From an uncultured Acetatifactor sp. (GTDB lineage Bacteria; Bacillota; Clostridia; Lachnospirales; Lachnospiraceae), in the NCBI GenBank assembly GCA_910584865.1, contig CAJUCE010000021.1, positions 24,484 through 88,483 of the forward strand: DNA of 64,000 nucleotides, written 5' to 3'. The translations under genes were made by a program, and so were the position numbers. Shown piece by piece: positions 44,534-53,149 of the stretch (its first letter is position 1; each line of letters begins with the position of its first letter). The notes under the pieces were generated by a model. It did no database searches. It was not told where the DNA came from and saw only the letters and a program-made list of their open reading frames with translations.

Positions 44534-45199
44534 TTGAACGGAAACCTCTATGGATATGTGAGAAGCTCGGCGGACAGCCGGGATATTGAGAAGCAGATGA
44601 TTGCGATCTGGGACTATGGTGTGGCGGCTGAGAATGTATATGTGGAAAAGAAAACAGCGGGTAACGATTCTGATACTGCCTATAATACCGCGGTGGACAT
44701 GTTGAAAGAAAATGACACGCTTGTCATTGCCAGCCTGGATGTGCTCGGGGATGATTGCTATGAGCTGATGGACAGATGGAGATATATTACGATCACCAAA
44801 AGGGCCGGGATTATTGTGCTGGATCTTCCTCTGGCCAATACCGGAATCGAGGAGGAGGCTCTGGGGAAGGTGGTGGCAAGGATAACCCTGGGCGTGATGC
44901 AGCATTTTGACCAGTCAAGACAATATAAAAAGCGCAGGCAGGCGGAAGGAATCGCCAGGGCCAGACAGAAAGGCGTTCGGCTGGGGAGGAAACCAAAGAA
45001 GATTCCACAGGAGTTTGAAAGTGTCCGGCTGCGATGGGACAGAGGAGAACTTTCCGCCAGAGGTGCGGCTGATATCCTGGGTGTGGATGCGGGAACTTTC
45101 CGGAAATGGGTAGCTGCTGGAATAAGCGAGGATGAGACCCGGAAATACGCAGAGACGCCAGTGAGAAAGAGCGGGATGGATGAAAGCAGGAATGCATAA
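44534..45199 (+). CDS. Degenerate serine recombinase-like protein, module 2 (probably not catalytic)
   Basis: 221 residues from TTG 44534 with GGAGG 12 bases upstream; an ATG at 44527 is out of frame. The resolvase fold and C-terminal helix-turn-helix (SARGAADILGVDAGTFRKWV) are clear. A Ser remains in YVRSS, but the catalytic SLDRLGR motif of its relative is SLDVLGDD (residues 67-74): both arginines are gone. The C-terminal helix motif ERTNIRQRQ is DQSRQYKKRRQ. It may act as a DNA-binding regulator. Its last codons form the first unit of the 31-bp repeat array. Confidence 0.8.
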   Translation: MNGNLYGYVRSSADSRDIEKQMIAIWDYGVAAENVYVEKKTAGNDSDTAYNTAVDMLKENDTLVIASLDVLGDDCYELMDRWRYITITKRAGIIVLDLPLANTGIEEEALGKVVARITLGVMQHFDQSRQYKKRRQAEGIARARQKGVRLGRKPKKIPQEFESVRLRWDRGELSARGAADILGVDAGTFRKWVAAGISEDETRKYAETPVRKSGMDESRNA

Positions 45200-45345
45200 A
45201 AGTCAGACAGGTGAAAGCAAGAATGCACATAAGCCAGACAGGTAAAAGCAAGAATGCATAAAAGCCAGACAGGTGAAAGCAGGAATGCATAAAGGCCATA
45301 TAGGTCAAAGCGGGAATGCATAAAAGCCGAACAGGTGAAAGCTGG
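45182..45345. repeat. 31-bp tandem repeat, five copies
   Basis: AATGCA recurs at 45191, 45222, 45253, 45284 and 45315, a period of exactly 31 each time. Units contain CAGACAGGTGAAAGC and ATGCATAAAAGCC. The array starts in the end of the recombinase-like gene and runs towards the LoaP-like gene. There are no unique spacers, so it is not CRISPR. Confidence 0.92.
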
Positions 45346-45416
45346 AAAAGATGAAGACAGGAAGGAATGCCGGAAACAGGTGAGGCGCAGGTCCGAAAAG
45401 AGGTGAAGAACGGCAG

Positions 45417-45959
45417 ATGTGGTATGTAATGCAGGTCTATACAGGTACGGAAACGGATATCTGTGAGAAATGCCGTGAGAGGATACTGGAGGAAGGGGAG
45501 GACATTTTCGTTCCCCTTGCCGAGCGAATGACAAAAGTCCGTGGGGAACGGACGTTGGTGACGTCGAGGCTTTTTCCGGGCTATCTTTTTGTAGAGACGG
45601 ATCGGATTGAAGACTTCCACATGCGTTTGAAAGAAATTCCTGCCATGACGAAGGTGCTGAAGAGCGGCGAGAAAATGTCGCCCATTCACCCGGAGGAAGA
45701 AGAGAGGCTCAGGCGGCTGTGCGGAGATGCGCATATTGCCAGATATTCGGAAGGATATATCGAAGGAGATACCCTGATTGTCACGGAAGGAGCTTTGAAG
45801 GATTTTAGCGGAAAGGTTAAAAAGATTCTGCGTCACAAGAGGTTGGTGGTGATGGAGATACCGCTGCTTGGGCGGACAGTGGAAGTGACGCTGGGGCTGG
45901 GCGTGGTATCCAGGGAGGGGACGGAGGAGATCCGGGAGATTCGGGCGGCTGGGGCGTAA
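45417..45959 (+). CDS. loaP: LoaP-type NusG paralogue (processive antiterminator), module 2
   Basis: 180 residues. The NusG N-terminal domain (MWYVMQVYTGTE, RLFPGYLFVET) is followed by a KOW domain (LKDFSGKVKKILRHKR, VEVTLGLGVV). LoaP proteins of Firmicutes act on long polysaccharide or antibiotic operons: they bind polymerase with the help of a leader RNA and prevent termination. The gene lies directly before a leader with an intrinsic terminator (46200-46234) and a polysaccharide operon of about 16 kb, the context described for LoaP. Confidence 0.88.
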   Translation: MWYVMQVYTGTETDICEKCRERILEEGEDIFVPLAERMTKVRGERTLVTSRLFPGYLFVETDRIEDFHMRLKEIPAMTKVLKSGEKMSPIHPEEEERLRRLCGDAHIARYSEGYIEGDTLIVTEGALKDFSGKVKKILRHKRLVVMEIPLLGRTVEVTLGLGVVSREGTEEIREIRAAGA

Positions 45960-46087
45960 GGAAGTGTTCCGGAGGTTCTGGTATTTGCAGGTAAGGGCAG
46001 ACAGATAAAGCTTTTTGGAAATTTAAGAATCTCATATGAGCGGAAACACAAAGTTAAGGTGTTTTCATAAGGTATATTGCATAAAAG

Positions 46088-46109
46088 ACATTTGATCAAA
46101 AGCAAATGT
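46088..46109 (+). promoter_or_regulatory. Leader hairpin before the polysaccharide operon
   Basis: Perfect 7-bp stem ACATTTG (46088-46094) / CAAATGT (46103-46109). LoaP recognises a leader RNA hairpin in the Bacillus system; this is a candidate here. Confidence 0.45.
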
Positions 46110-46199
46110 ATAACAGGAAATTGTCGAATGCATCTGACGCGTCAGGCGCTGTGCAGGAGGGCAACGGACAGACTGGTTTTGACATAAGCCGGGGCATAG

Positions 46200-46234
46200 G
46201 ACATGTGCCGGGATGGCGGAGCCATGTCTTTTTT
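46200..46234 (+). terminator. Leader terminator before the polysaccharide operon
   Basis: GACATG (46200-46205) / CATGTC (46223-46228) closed over an inner GCC/GGC stem, then TTTTTT. It lies 111 bases before the first sugar gene, so full expression needs read-through. Confidence 0.75.
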
Positions 46235-46239
46235 ATTTG

Positions 46240-46265
46240 GGAGAAAAACTGTTACTGTTTTCTCC
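46240..46265 (+). promoter_or_regulatory. Second hairpin after the leader terminator
   Basis: Perfect 8-bp stem GGAGAAAA (46240-46247) / TTTTCTCC (46258-46265), without a T run. The remainder of 45960-46344 shows no gene and no clear promoter. Confidence 0.5.
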
Positions 46266-46344
46266 GTTCACAGGAACAACTGCGCGTAAAACCGTAAGAA
46301 CAGTGATTTTACACGAAACATGAAAGCAGGAAAGCGGATATCAG

Positions 46345-47643
46345 ATGGAGAAACTATTTTATACAGGGGAAAAAGGAGAAACATCATTGGCAGACAGGAA
46401 AACGGTGATCCGCCGCATTGAGTTCAGCCCGCCGGATATAAGTGAGTCGGAAATAGAGGAAGTGGCGGACACACTTCGGTCCGGCTGGATTACCACAGGC
46501 CCCAGGACAAAGGAGCTGGAAAAGCTGCTGGCCGGATATTTCGGAACCAACAGGGCTGTGTGCCTGAATTCGGCCACAGCTGCCGAGGAGCTGAATTTCC
46601 GGATTGCCGGGATTGGAGAAGGGGATGAAGTCATTGTTCCGGCCTATACCTATACGGCCACGGCCGCCGCTGCGCTGCATGTAGGCGCGAAAGTCGTATT
46701 TGTGGACAGTCAGCCGGATTCCCCGGAGATGAATTATGAGGCCATGGAAGAAGCCATAACCCCTAGAACCAAGGCGATTGTGCCTGTGGATCTGGGCGGT
46801 GTCATCTGTGATTATGACAGGATATACAGGGCCGTGGAAGGAAAAAGGGATCAATTTTCCGTAACTGCCGCCACGGACCTGGGAAAGCGGATACAGAGCG
46901 CATTGGGCCGGGTCATGATAATTGCGGACTGCGCTCATGCTATGGGGGCAGGGAAGAAGGCGGACGGTGGGTGGATTGGGGCAGGAAGCCTTGCAGATTT
47001 TTCTTCTTTCAGCTTTCATGCGGTGAAGAATTTTACCACAGCCGAAGGCGGAGCGTCCACATGGAGAGCCATAAAAGGCGTGGATGACGAGGAAGTCTAC
47101 AGAGGGTTCCAGCTGTACAGCCTCCATGGACAGAACAAAGATGCACTGGCGAAAACGCAGCTGGGAGCATGGGAGTATGACATTATAGCGCCTCTTTATA
47201 AATGCAATATGACGGATATCATGGCGGCTATAGGGCTAAAGCAGCTGGAGCGGTATCCCGGTATGCTGGCGAGAAGGCGGGAGCTGATTGAAAGGTATGA
47301 CAAAGCGCTTCTGCCGCTGGGAATAAAGACACTGGCACATTATACGGAAGACCATCGCTCCTCCGGCCATCTGTACATCACGAGGATTCCCGGCATCACA
47401 GGGGAACAGCGCAATGAGATTATCCGGAAGATGGGAGAAGCGGGGATTGTTTGCAATGTCCATTATAAACCGCTGCCTCTGATGAGCGGATACAGAGTGC
47501 TGGGGTATGAGCCGGAGCGGTATCCGAATGCTGTGAGGTTTTATGAAAATGAAATAACTCTTCCGCTACACACGAAGCTTACAGATGAAGAGGCAGGATA
47601 CGTGGCAGAGTGTTACTGTCGTATTTTGGAAGAGTATTTGTAA
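46345..47643 (+). CDS. DegT/DnrJ/EryC1 aminotransferase
   Basis: 432 residues. A PLP enzyme with the binding Lys in SFHAVKNFTTAEGG and the substrate motif SGWITTGPRTKELE. The first 22 or so residues extend beyond the usual family start. Such enzymes aminate 3- or 4-keto nucleotide sugars. This one is closer to the PglE/ArnB-like 4-aminotransferase type than to WbpE, but no 4,6-dehydratase is in the window to supply a 4-keto sugar. It is the first structural gene after the LoaP-controlled leader. Confidence 0.85.
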   Translation: MEKLFYTGEKGETSLADRKTVIRRIEFSPPDISESEIEEVADTLRSGWITTGPRTKELEKLLAGYFGTNRAVCLNSATAAEELNFRIAGIGEGDEVIVPAYTYTATAAAALHVGAKVVFVDSQPDSPEMNYEAMEEAITPRTKAIVPVDLGGVICDYDRIYRAVEGKRDQFSVTAATDLGKRIQSALGRVMIIADCAHAMGAGKKADGGWIGAGSLADFSSFSFHAVKNFTTAEGGASTWRAIKGVDDEEVYRGFQLYSLHGQNKDALAKTQLGAWEYDIIAPLYKCNMTDIMAAIGLKQLERYPGMLARRRELIERYDKALLPLGIKTLAHYTEDHRSSGHLYITRIPGITGEQRNEIIRKMGEAGIVCNVHYKPLPLMSGYRVLGYEPERYPNAVRFYENEITLPLHTKLTDEEAGYVAECYCRILEEYL

Positions 47644-47729
47644 GTGTGCGGCTGTGCCTGTATTTTATGTAAAAACACCAAAGACTGTAACAGAGAATAA
47701 GGAGAAATAAGGGGTGAAGGGTATCCGGA

Positions 47730-48422
47730 ATGATACTTAGAGAATGGGAAAAGCTTCCGGTGTTTTTGCGGCTGGAGGAAGTCAGGCCCTATTATGACAT
47801 ACTGTATGAGCGCCGCGGACAACTTGCAGTGAAGCGGATTTTTGATTTTCTTATGGCGGGTATTCTGCTGATTATATTAGCCATACCCATGGCGGGGATA
47901 GCCCTGATAATCAGAATGGACTCACCGGGAGCGGCATTTTACCGGCAGGAACGTATCACTGCATATGGCAGGAAATTTCGAATTCATAAATTCCGGACCA
48001 TGACTGCGGGGGCGGACAGATCCGGCACGCAGGTTACTGTCATGGGAGATACAAGGGTTACCAGAGTTGGAACTGTCCTCAGAAAATACCGGCTGGACGA
48101 GCTTCCGCAATTGATTGATGTATTAAACGGTTCCATGTCGTTTGTGGGGACGAGACCGGAAGTTCCGAAATATGTGGAACATTATACAAGAAGAATGAGA
48201 GCCACCTTATTGCTGCCGGCGGGAATTACTTCGGAAGCCAGTATCCGGTATAAGGATGAAGCACGGCTGCTGGACGGGGCGGAGGACGTGGATAAGATAT
48301 ATGTGGAAAAGGTGCTTCCGGGGAAAATGAAGTGGAATCTGTGGGCGCTTGAGAGGTTCAGCCTGTGGAATGAAGCGAAAGTCCTGGGACGGACCGTGGC
48401 GGCTGTCATGCGGAGGGATTAG
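47730..48422 (+). CDS. Priming sugar-phosphate transferase (undecaprenyl-linked)
   Basis: 230 residues. A short membrane re-entrant helix (KRIFDFLMAGILLIILAI) precedes the catalytic part with KFRTM, LDELPQLIDVL and GTRPEVP. It is the small PglC/EpsL class rather than WbaP with its extra N-terminal helices. It transfers a sugar-1-phosphate from a nucleotide sugar to undecaprenyl phosphate, the first step of repeat-unit assembly. It is followed four bases later by a glycosyltransferase gene. Confidence 0.92.
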   Translation: MILREWEKLPVFLRLEEVRPYYDILYERRGQLAVKRIFDFLMAGILLIILAIPMAGIALIIRMDSPGAAFYRQERITAYGRKFRIHKFRTMTAGADRSGTQVTVMGDTRVTRVGTVLRKYRLDELPQLIDVLNGSMSFVGTRPEVPKYVEHYTRRMRATLLLPAGITSEASIRYKDEARLLDGAEDVDKIYVEKVLPGKMKWNLWALERFSLWNEAKVLGRTVAAVMRRD

Positions 48423-48426
48423 AGAG

Positions 48427-49653
48427 ATGAATATATTGCTGATCAACCATTATGCCGGATCGCCGGAGATGGGGATGGAATTCAGGCCCTATTACTTTGC
48501 AGAGGAGTGGATGAAACTGGGACACCGCGTGGATATCATAGCGGCGGACTATTCCCATCTGAGAATAAAAAATCCGGAGGTTACGCAGGATTTTCAGACG
48601 GAAGAAATCGACGGAATCAGGTATCACTGGCTGAAAGCAGGACACTATGAGGGGAACGGCACAGCGCGGGCGCTGTCCATGTTCCGGTTTGTGGGGAAGT
48701 TGTGGCGGCATGCGGGAAGGATTGTGAAAAAGTACCGGCCGGATGTGGTGATTACTTCCTCCACTTATCCGCTGGATACTTATGCGGGGCAGAGGATAGC
48801 GCGGAAGAGCGGGGCCAGGTTGATTCATGAGGTGCATGATATGTGGCCGGCTACCTTAACGGAACTGGGGGGAATGAGCAGATATCATCCGTTTGTAGTA
48901 CTGATGCAGAAAGCGGAGAACTCTGCGTACAGGCATTCGGACAGGATAGTGTCACTACCTCCGCTGGCAAAGGAGTATATGGTAAAGCATGGGATGCGGC
49001 CGGACAAGTTTGCCGCAATACCGAATGGAATTGTGCGGGAGGACTGGGAAAATCCGGATCCTTTGCCGGATGAACACAGAGAAGCTTTGGAAAAGCTGAG
49101 AGCGGAAGGGAAATTTATTGTCGGCTATTTTGGCGGACATGCCTTATCCAATGCATTGGATACGCTGCTGGATGCCGCAAAGCAGATAAAGGAAAAAGAT
49201 ATTCAATTTGTTTTGGTAGGAAAAGGGATAGAAAAACGACGGTTAATAAAGCGTGTGCGGGAAGAAAAGATAGAAAATGTGATGTTTCTTCCTCCAGTGC
49301 CGAAAAAATCCGTACCGGATTTACTGCAGTATTTTGACTGCTCCTTTATAGGTTCTATGTTATGCGCATTGTACAGGCGCTTCGGTGTCTGTTTAAACAA
49401 GATGTATGATTCCATGATGGCGGGAAAACCTGTTCTTTTTGCGGTAGATACATCAGGTTCTCCGATAGAGGCGTATCAATGCGGGATTGTAGTAAAGCCG
49501 GAACATGCGGGGAAAATTGCCGCAAATATAGAGAGGCTGTTCCACATGCCGGAAGAGGAACGAAGGAAGATGGGAGAACGCGGGAAGCAGGCAGTACTGG
49601 CCTGCTTTACTTATGATGTTTTGGGAAAGCAGTTTGCGGATCTTTTCAGGTGA
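48427..49653 (+). CDS. Glycosyltransferase family 4
   Basis: 408 residues; ATG 48427 with GGAGGG upstream gives the family start MNILLINHYAGSPEMG. GT-B fold: acceptor half to about 210, then donor half with VGYFGGHA and SMMAGKPVLF with a later EAYQCGI. It is likely to add the second sugar to the lipid-linked primer, as WbuB-like enzymes do. The sugar is not predictable. Confidence 0.88.
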   Translation: MNILLINHYAGSPEMGMEFRPYYFAEEWMKLGHRVDIIAADYSHLRIKNPEVTQDFQTEEIDGIRYHWLKAGHYEGNGTARALSMFRFVGKLWRHAGRIVKKYRPDVVITSSTYPLDTYAGQRIARKSGARLIHEVHDMWPATLTELGGMSRYHPFVVLMQKAENSAYRHSDRIVSLPPLAKEYMVKHGMRPDKFAAIPNGIVREDWENPDPLPDEHREALEKLRAEGKFIVGYFGGHALSNALDTLLDAAKQIKEKDIQFVLVGKGIEKRRLIKRVREEKIENVMFLPPVPKKSVPDLLQYFDCSFIGSMLCALYRRFGVCLNKMYDSMMAGKPVLFAVDTSGSPIEAYQCGIVVKPEHAGKIAANIERLFHMPEEERRKMGERGKQAVLACFTYDVLGKQFADLFR

Positions 49654-49755
49654 GCGGATGCGGGCTTTGTTTTAGATGAAATAACAAATTTCGCGGAACG
49701 GAGCTGTCTGACCTGTTACAAAATAACAAAATCTTTGAGAGAAACGGAAGGGTAT

Positions 49756-51081
49756 ATGATGAATATGAAAGAAGAATTGCTAAAAAAAATTGAACAAAGA
49801 CAGATTGTTGCCGGAGTGGTGGGCTTAGGTTATGTAGGCTTGCCGCTGGCGGTAGAGAAAGCGAAAGCCGGATTCAAGACCATTGGCTTTGACATACAGG
49901 AAGAAAAGGTCAGGCTGGTGAATGAAGGGCACAATTATATAGGAGATGTGGTGGATTCCGATCTGGCAGAGCTGGTGAAAAACGGAAAATTATCGGCTAC
50001 AAATGATTTTTCCTTTATAAAGGAAGCAGATTTCGTCGCCATATGTGTTCCCACACCGCTTGACAGCCACCAGGAGCCGGACATCAGTTATGTCAGAGAG
50101 TCGGCTGCAGCAGTAGCGAAACATTTAAAACCGGGAACCATGGTGGTTCTGGAATCCACTACCTACCCGGGAACCACAGAAGAATTAATAAAACCCATTT
50201 TGGAACAAGGTTCCGGTCTTACCTGCGGCAGGGATTTTTATTTGGGCTTTTCTCCGGAACGGGTGGATCCCGGCAACCTGATTTACAAGACAAAGAATAC
50301 ACCTAAAGTAGTAGGAGCCTGCAGCAGGGACGGGGCGGAAGTGATCAGCGCCATGTACCGCGCCGTGCTTGAGGGAGAGGTATTTACGGTATCTTCTCCT
50401 GCGGTGGCGGAAATGGAAAAGATTCTGGAGAACACCTACCGCAATGTCAATATAGGGTTGATTAATGAGATAGGCCGTCTGTGCCATGAGATGGGCATCT
50501 CCGTCTGGGAAGTGATCGACGCGGCGAAGACAAAGCCCTATGGCTTTCAGGCATTCTATCCCGGGCCGGGGCTGGGAGGACACTGCATCCCGCTGGATCC
50601 CTATTATCTGACCTGGAAGGCAAGGGAATATGATTTCCATACAACGCTCATTGAGAATTCCATGGTGATTAACGATAGTCAGCCGGAATACTGCGTGGAG
50701 CGGGCCATGCATATCCTGAACCGGCATAAGAAGGCGATTAATGGAGCTAAAATTCTAATGCTGGGAGTTTCCTATAAAAACGATATTGATGACTACCGGG
50801 AGTCACCTGCTATCCGAGTGATGAAGGAGCTGCGGAAGGTGGGAGCGGATGTGGAGTATTACGATCCCTGGGTACCGAAATTTAAAAATATGTATGGACA
50901 GAGCGGGGAGAGTCTGAAGGAACTGACGCCGGAAATTGTGGAGGCGTTTGACCTGGTTATGGTGACAGCGGCACATCATAACGTAGATTACGGGATGGTG
51001 CAGAAGCATGCGAAAGCTGTTTTTGATACGAAGAATGTGATGGCGGATATCAGAGACAGGGAGAATATAGAGGTACTGTGA
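49756..51081 (+). CDS. UDP-N-acetylhexosamine 6-dehydrogenase (WbpA/WecC type)
   Basis: 441 residues. ATG 49756 follows GAAGGG; the frame is open a little further up. N-terminal NAD-binding GLGYVGLPLAVE, catalytic Cys in LGGHCIPLDPYYL and the C-terminal UDP-binding part are present. It oxidises C6 of a UDP-GlcNAc-type sugar to the uronic acid, the first step towards diacetamido-uronates. The next gene is the matching 3-dehydrogenase. Confidence 0.9.
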   Translation: MMNMKEELLKKIEQRQIVAGVVGLGYVGLPLAVEKAKAGFKTIGFDIQEEKVRLVNEGHNYIGDVVDSDLAELVKNGKLSATNDFSFIKEADFVAICVPTPLDSHQEPDISYVRESAAAVAKHLKPGTMVVLESTTYPGTTEELIKPILEQGSGLTCGRDFYLGFSPERVDPGNLIYKTKNTPKVVGACSRDGAEVISAMYRAVLEGEVFTVSSPAVAEMEKILENTYRNVNIGLINEIGRLCHEMGISVWEVIDAAKTKPYGFQAFYPGPGLGGHCIPLDPYYLTWKAREYDFHTTLIENSMVINDSQPEYCVERAMHILNRHKKAINGAKILMLGVSYKNDIDDYRESPAIRVMKELRKVGADVEYYDPWVPKFKNMYGQSGESLKELTPEIVEAFDLVMVTAAHHNVDYGMVQKHAKAVFDTKNVMADIRDRENIEVL

Positions 51082-51124
51082 TTGTTCCAAATAATTATTG
51101 CAACGGAAAGGAAAAAGTGCAGAG

Positions 51125-52213
51125 ATGAAGTATGCATTAATAGGCTGCGGACGGATATCACCGAACCATATAGCGGCGGCAAAAGCAAATAAACTGGAGT
51201 TTGCAGGGATCTGTGATGTGAATACGGAAATGCTGAGGGAAAAGGCGGCTGAATTTGGACTTGAAAACGTCCGCCAGTATACTGACTACCATGAGATGCT
51301 GAAAAAGGAAAAGCCGGAGCTTGCAGCGATCGCTACAGAGTCAGGGAAACATGCGGCAATAGCACTGGACTGCATAAACGCCGGCTGCCATGTGATTATT
51401 GAAAAGCCCATGGCGTTGTCTCTGGCTGATGCGGATGCGATCATTCAGGCGGCGAAAGAAAAAGGGGTAAAGGTCTGCGTGAGCCACCAGAATCGCTTTA
51501 ACAAATCTGTGCAGAAGATTCGGAAAACGCTGGAGGAGGGTCGCTTTGGACGTATGTTTTACGGGACAGCACATATCCGTTGGTGCAGAAATGAAAATTA
51601 TTATACCCAGGCAAAGTGGAGAGGAACCTGGGAACAGGACGGCGGGGCGCTTATGAACCAGTGCATCCACAATATAGATTTACTCCGGTGGATGATGGGA
51701 GATGAGGTGGATGAGGTAGTAGGGATGACGGATCGGCTGAATCATTCCTATATAGAAGCAGAAGATCTGGGAATTGCTCTTATCAAATTTAAAAATGGAG
51801 CATACGGGATTGTAGAGGGGACAACAGATATCTATCCGAAGAATCTGGAAGAGACCCTCTATTTATTTGGAGAAAAAGGGACTGTGAAAGCCGGCGGTCA
51901 GTCTGTGAACAGGATTGAAGAGTGGAGGTTTGCAGATGCACAGGATAAACCGGAAGAAGTTATCGCGGAGTTTGCGGAGAATCCGCCTAATGTATATGGG
52001 TTTGGGCATACGCCGTTATATGCGGATATGATTGATGCCATACAGAGGGACAGGGAGCCTTATGTGAATGGGGAAGCGGGAAAGCGGGCCCTGGAGCTTG
52101 TGCTTGCTATTTATAAGTCCGCGGCGGAAGGGTGTTCAGTTAAATTACCGCTGAATGATTGCGCTGCTGTGGATTTTAAGGGGAGATTTGATAAAGAAAA
52201 GGGAGGGGCCTGA
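51125..52213 (+). CDS. Gfo/Idh/MocA oxidoreductase, probable UDP-GlcNAcA 3-dehydrogenase (WbpB-like)
   Basis: 362 residues from ATG 51125 (AAGGAAAA upstream). Rossmann start YALIGCGRISPNHI, EKPMAL with the family Lys, and GGALMNQCIHNIDLLRWM with the conserved catalytic region. In this neighbourhood (WbpA- and WbpD-like genes, WbpE at 62266) it would make the 3-keto sugar for transamination. Its last base pairs overlap the next start (TGATG). Confidence 0.82.
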   Translation: MKYALIGCGRISPNHIAAAKANKLEFAGICDVNTEMLREKAAEFGLENVRQYTDYHEMLKKEKPELAAIATESGKHAAIALDCINAGCHVIIEKPMALSLADADAIIQAAKEKGVKVCVSHQNRFNKSVQKIRKTLEEGRFGRMFYGTAHIRWCRNENYYTQAKWRGTWEQDGGALMNQCIHNIDLLRWMMGDEVDEVVGMTDRLNHSYIEAEDLGIALIKFKNGAYGIVEGTTDIYPKNLEETLYLFGEKGTVKAGGQSVNRIEEWRFADAQDKPEEVIAEFAENPPNVYGFGHTPLYADMIDAIQRDREPYVNGEAGKRALELVLAIYKSAAEGCSVKLPLNDCAAVDFKGRFDKEKGGA

Positions 52214-53112
52214 TGCAGTATGATGTGAGCCGGATTGATACGGACTATCATTTTAATATTACCGGAGTATCCTACATCGGGAATCCGCGTTCTAATACGG
52301 TAATGTATATCGGCAGGAAAATAGCGGAACAGTTAAAAAAGCTGGAGTCTGTGGAACAGTGCCTTGTTTTTGCGGAAAAGGGAATAGAAGTTCCGGTTGC
52401 TTTGAGAAAAAAACATGCCATTTTACTCGTTGAAAATCCACAGCTGGAATATGCAAAACTTGCAATTCAACTGGAACGCATGCAGGCAGAGGAAGATAAA
52501 AAGTACAGATATTCAGATTCAGAGGAGTCTCATATCAGTGAGACCGCAGTGATTGGCGCGGGAGCATATATAGAGCCAGGATGTTTTATCGGACACCATG
52601 TAATAATCGGCGGGAATGCCGTTCTGTTAAAGGGAACGGTGGTGAAAAATGCGGTTATCGGTGACAGGTTTCTGGCAAATGAATATGCGGTCATTGGCGC
52701 AAATGGATTTACGATTGCAGAAGATGAAGAGGGTAATAAAGTGCGAATACCGTCTTTAGGCAGGGTAATCATTGGAAATGATGTGGAAGTTGGAGCTCAC
52801 AATAATGTGTCGAGAGGCTCTGGGGGAGATACCGTTTTGGATGACTACGTAAAGCTGGATGCTTTTGTTCATATCGGGCATGATGCTCATCTTATGAAAA
52901 ACGTTGAGGTAACCGCAGGGGGAATCGTGGGCGGCTATGATACTGTTGGAGAGAAAGCATTTTTAGGATTAAACGCGGCTCTGCGGAATCGAATAGAGAT
53001 AGGGGACAGAGCACTCCTTGGAATGGGGGCGGTGGTAACGAAGTCTGTTGCAAAAGATACGGTTGTTGCAGGAAATCCGGCTAAAATGTTTCGGGCGGTT
53101 TCGGGGGGGTAA
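52213..53112 (+). CDS. LpxD-like hexapeptide-repeat acyltransferase
   Basis: 299 residues. An N-terminal alpha/beta domain (about 1-105) is followed by a left-handed beta-helix of hexapeptide repeats (about 110-280). A conserved His in HIGHDAHL sits where LpxD and related enzymes carry their catalytic base. The host is Gram-positive and no lipid A genes are near, so it probably acylates an amino-sugar nucleotide (acetyl or another acyl group). It overlaps the preceding gene by one base and works in the cytoplasm. Confidence 0.8.
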   Translation: MQYDVSRIDTDYHFNITGVSYIGNPRSNTVMYIGRKIAEQLKKLESVEQCLVFAEKGIEVPVALRKKHAILLVENPQLEYAKLAIQLERMQAEEDKKYRYSDSEESHISETAVIGAGAYIEPGCFIGHHVIIGGNAVLLKGTVVKNAVIGDRFLANEYAVIGANGFTIAEDEEGNKVRIPSLGRVIIGNDVEVGAHNNVSRGSGGDTVLDDYVKLDAFVHIGHDAHLMKNVEVTAGGIVGGYDTVGEKAFLGLNAALRNRIEIGDRALLGMGAVVTKSVAKDTVVAGNPAKMFRAVSGG

Positions 53113-53149
53113 TTCGTAGTTTCTGCTTCCGCCTCTTAAAGGAGGCGGC

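Noticed and set aside
44266..44589. 107-codon ORF across the 60/61-bp repeats
   Set aside because: The period is not a multiple of three in all units, no family match exists, and it overlaps the recombinase-like gene in another frame.
45182..45345. Possible CRISPR array (31-base period)
   Set aside because: Units follow directly without unique spacers and no cas gene is present; it is a plain tandem repeat.
44758..45534. 258-codon minus-strand ORF with repeated LLCILAFTCL-like peptide
   Set aside because: The repeats are simply the 31-bp array read backwards; hydrophobic look is an artefact.
46106..46297. 63-codon ORF in the polysaccharide leader
   Set aside because: It runs through the leader terminator and has no ribosome site.
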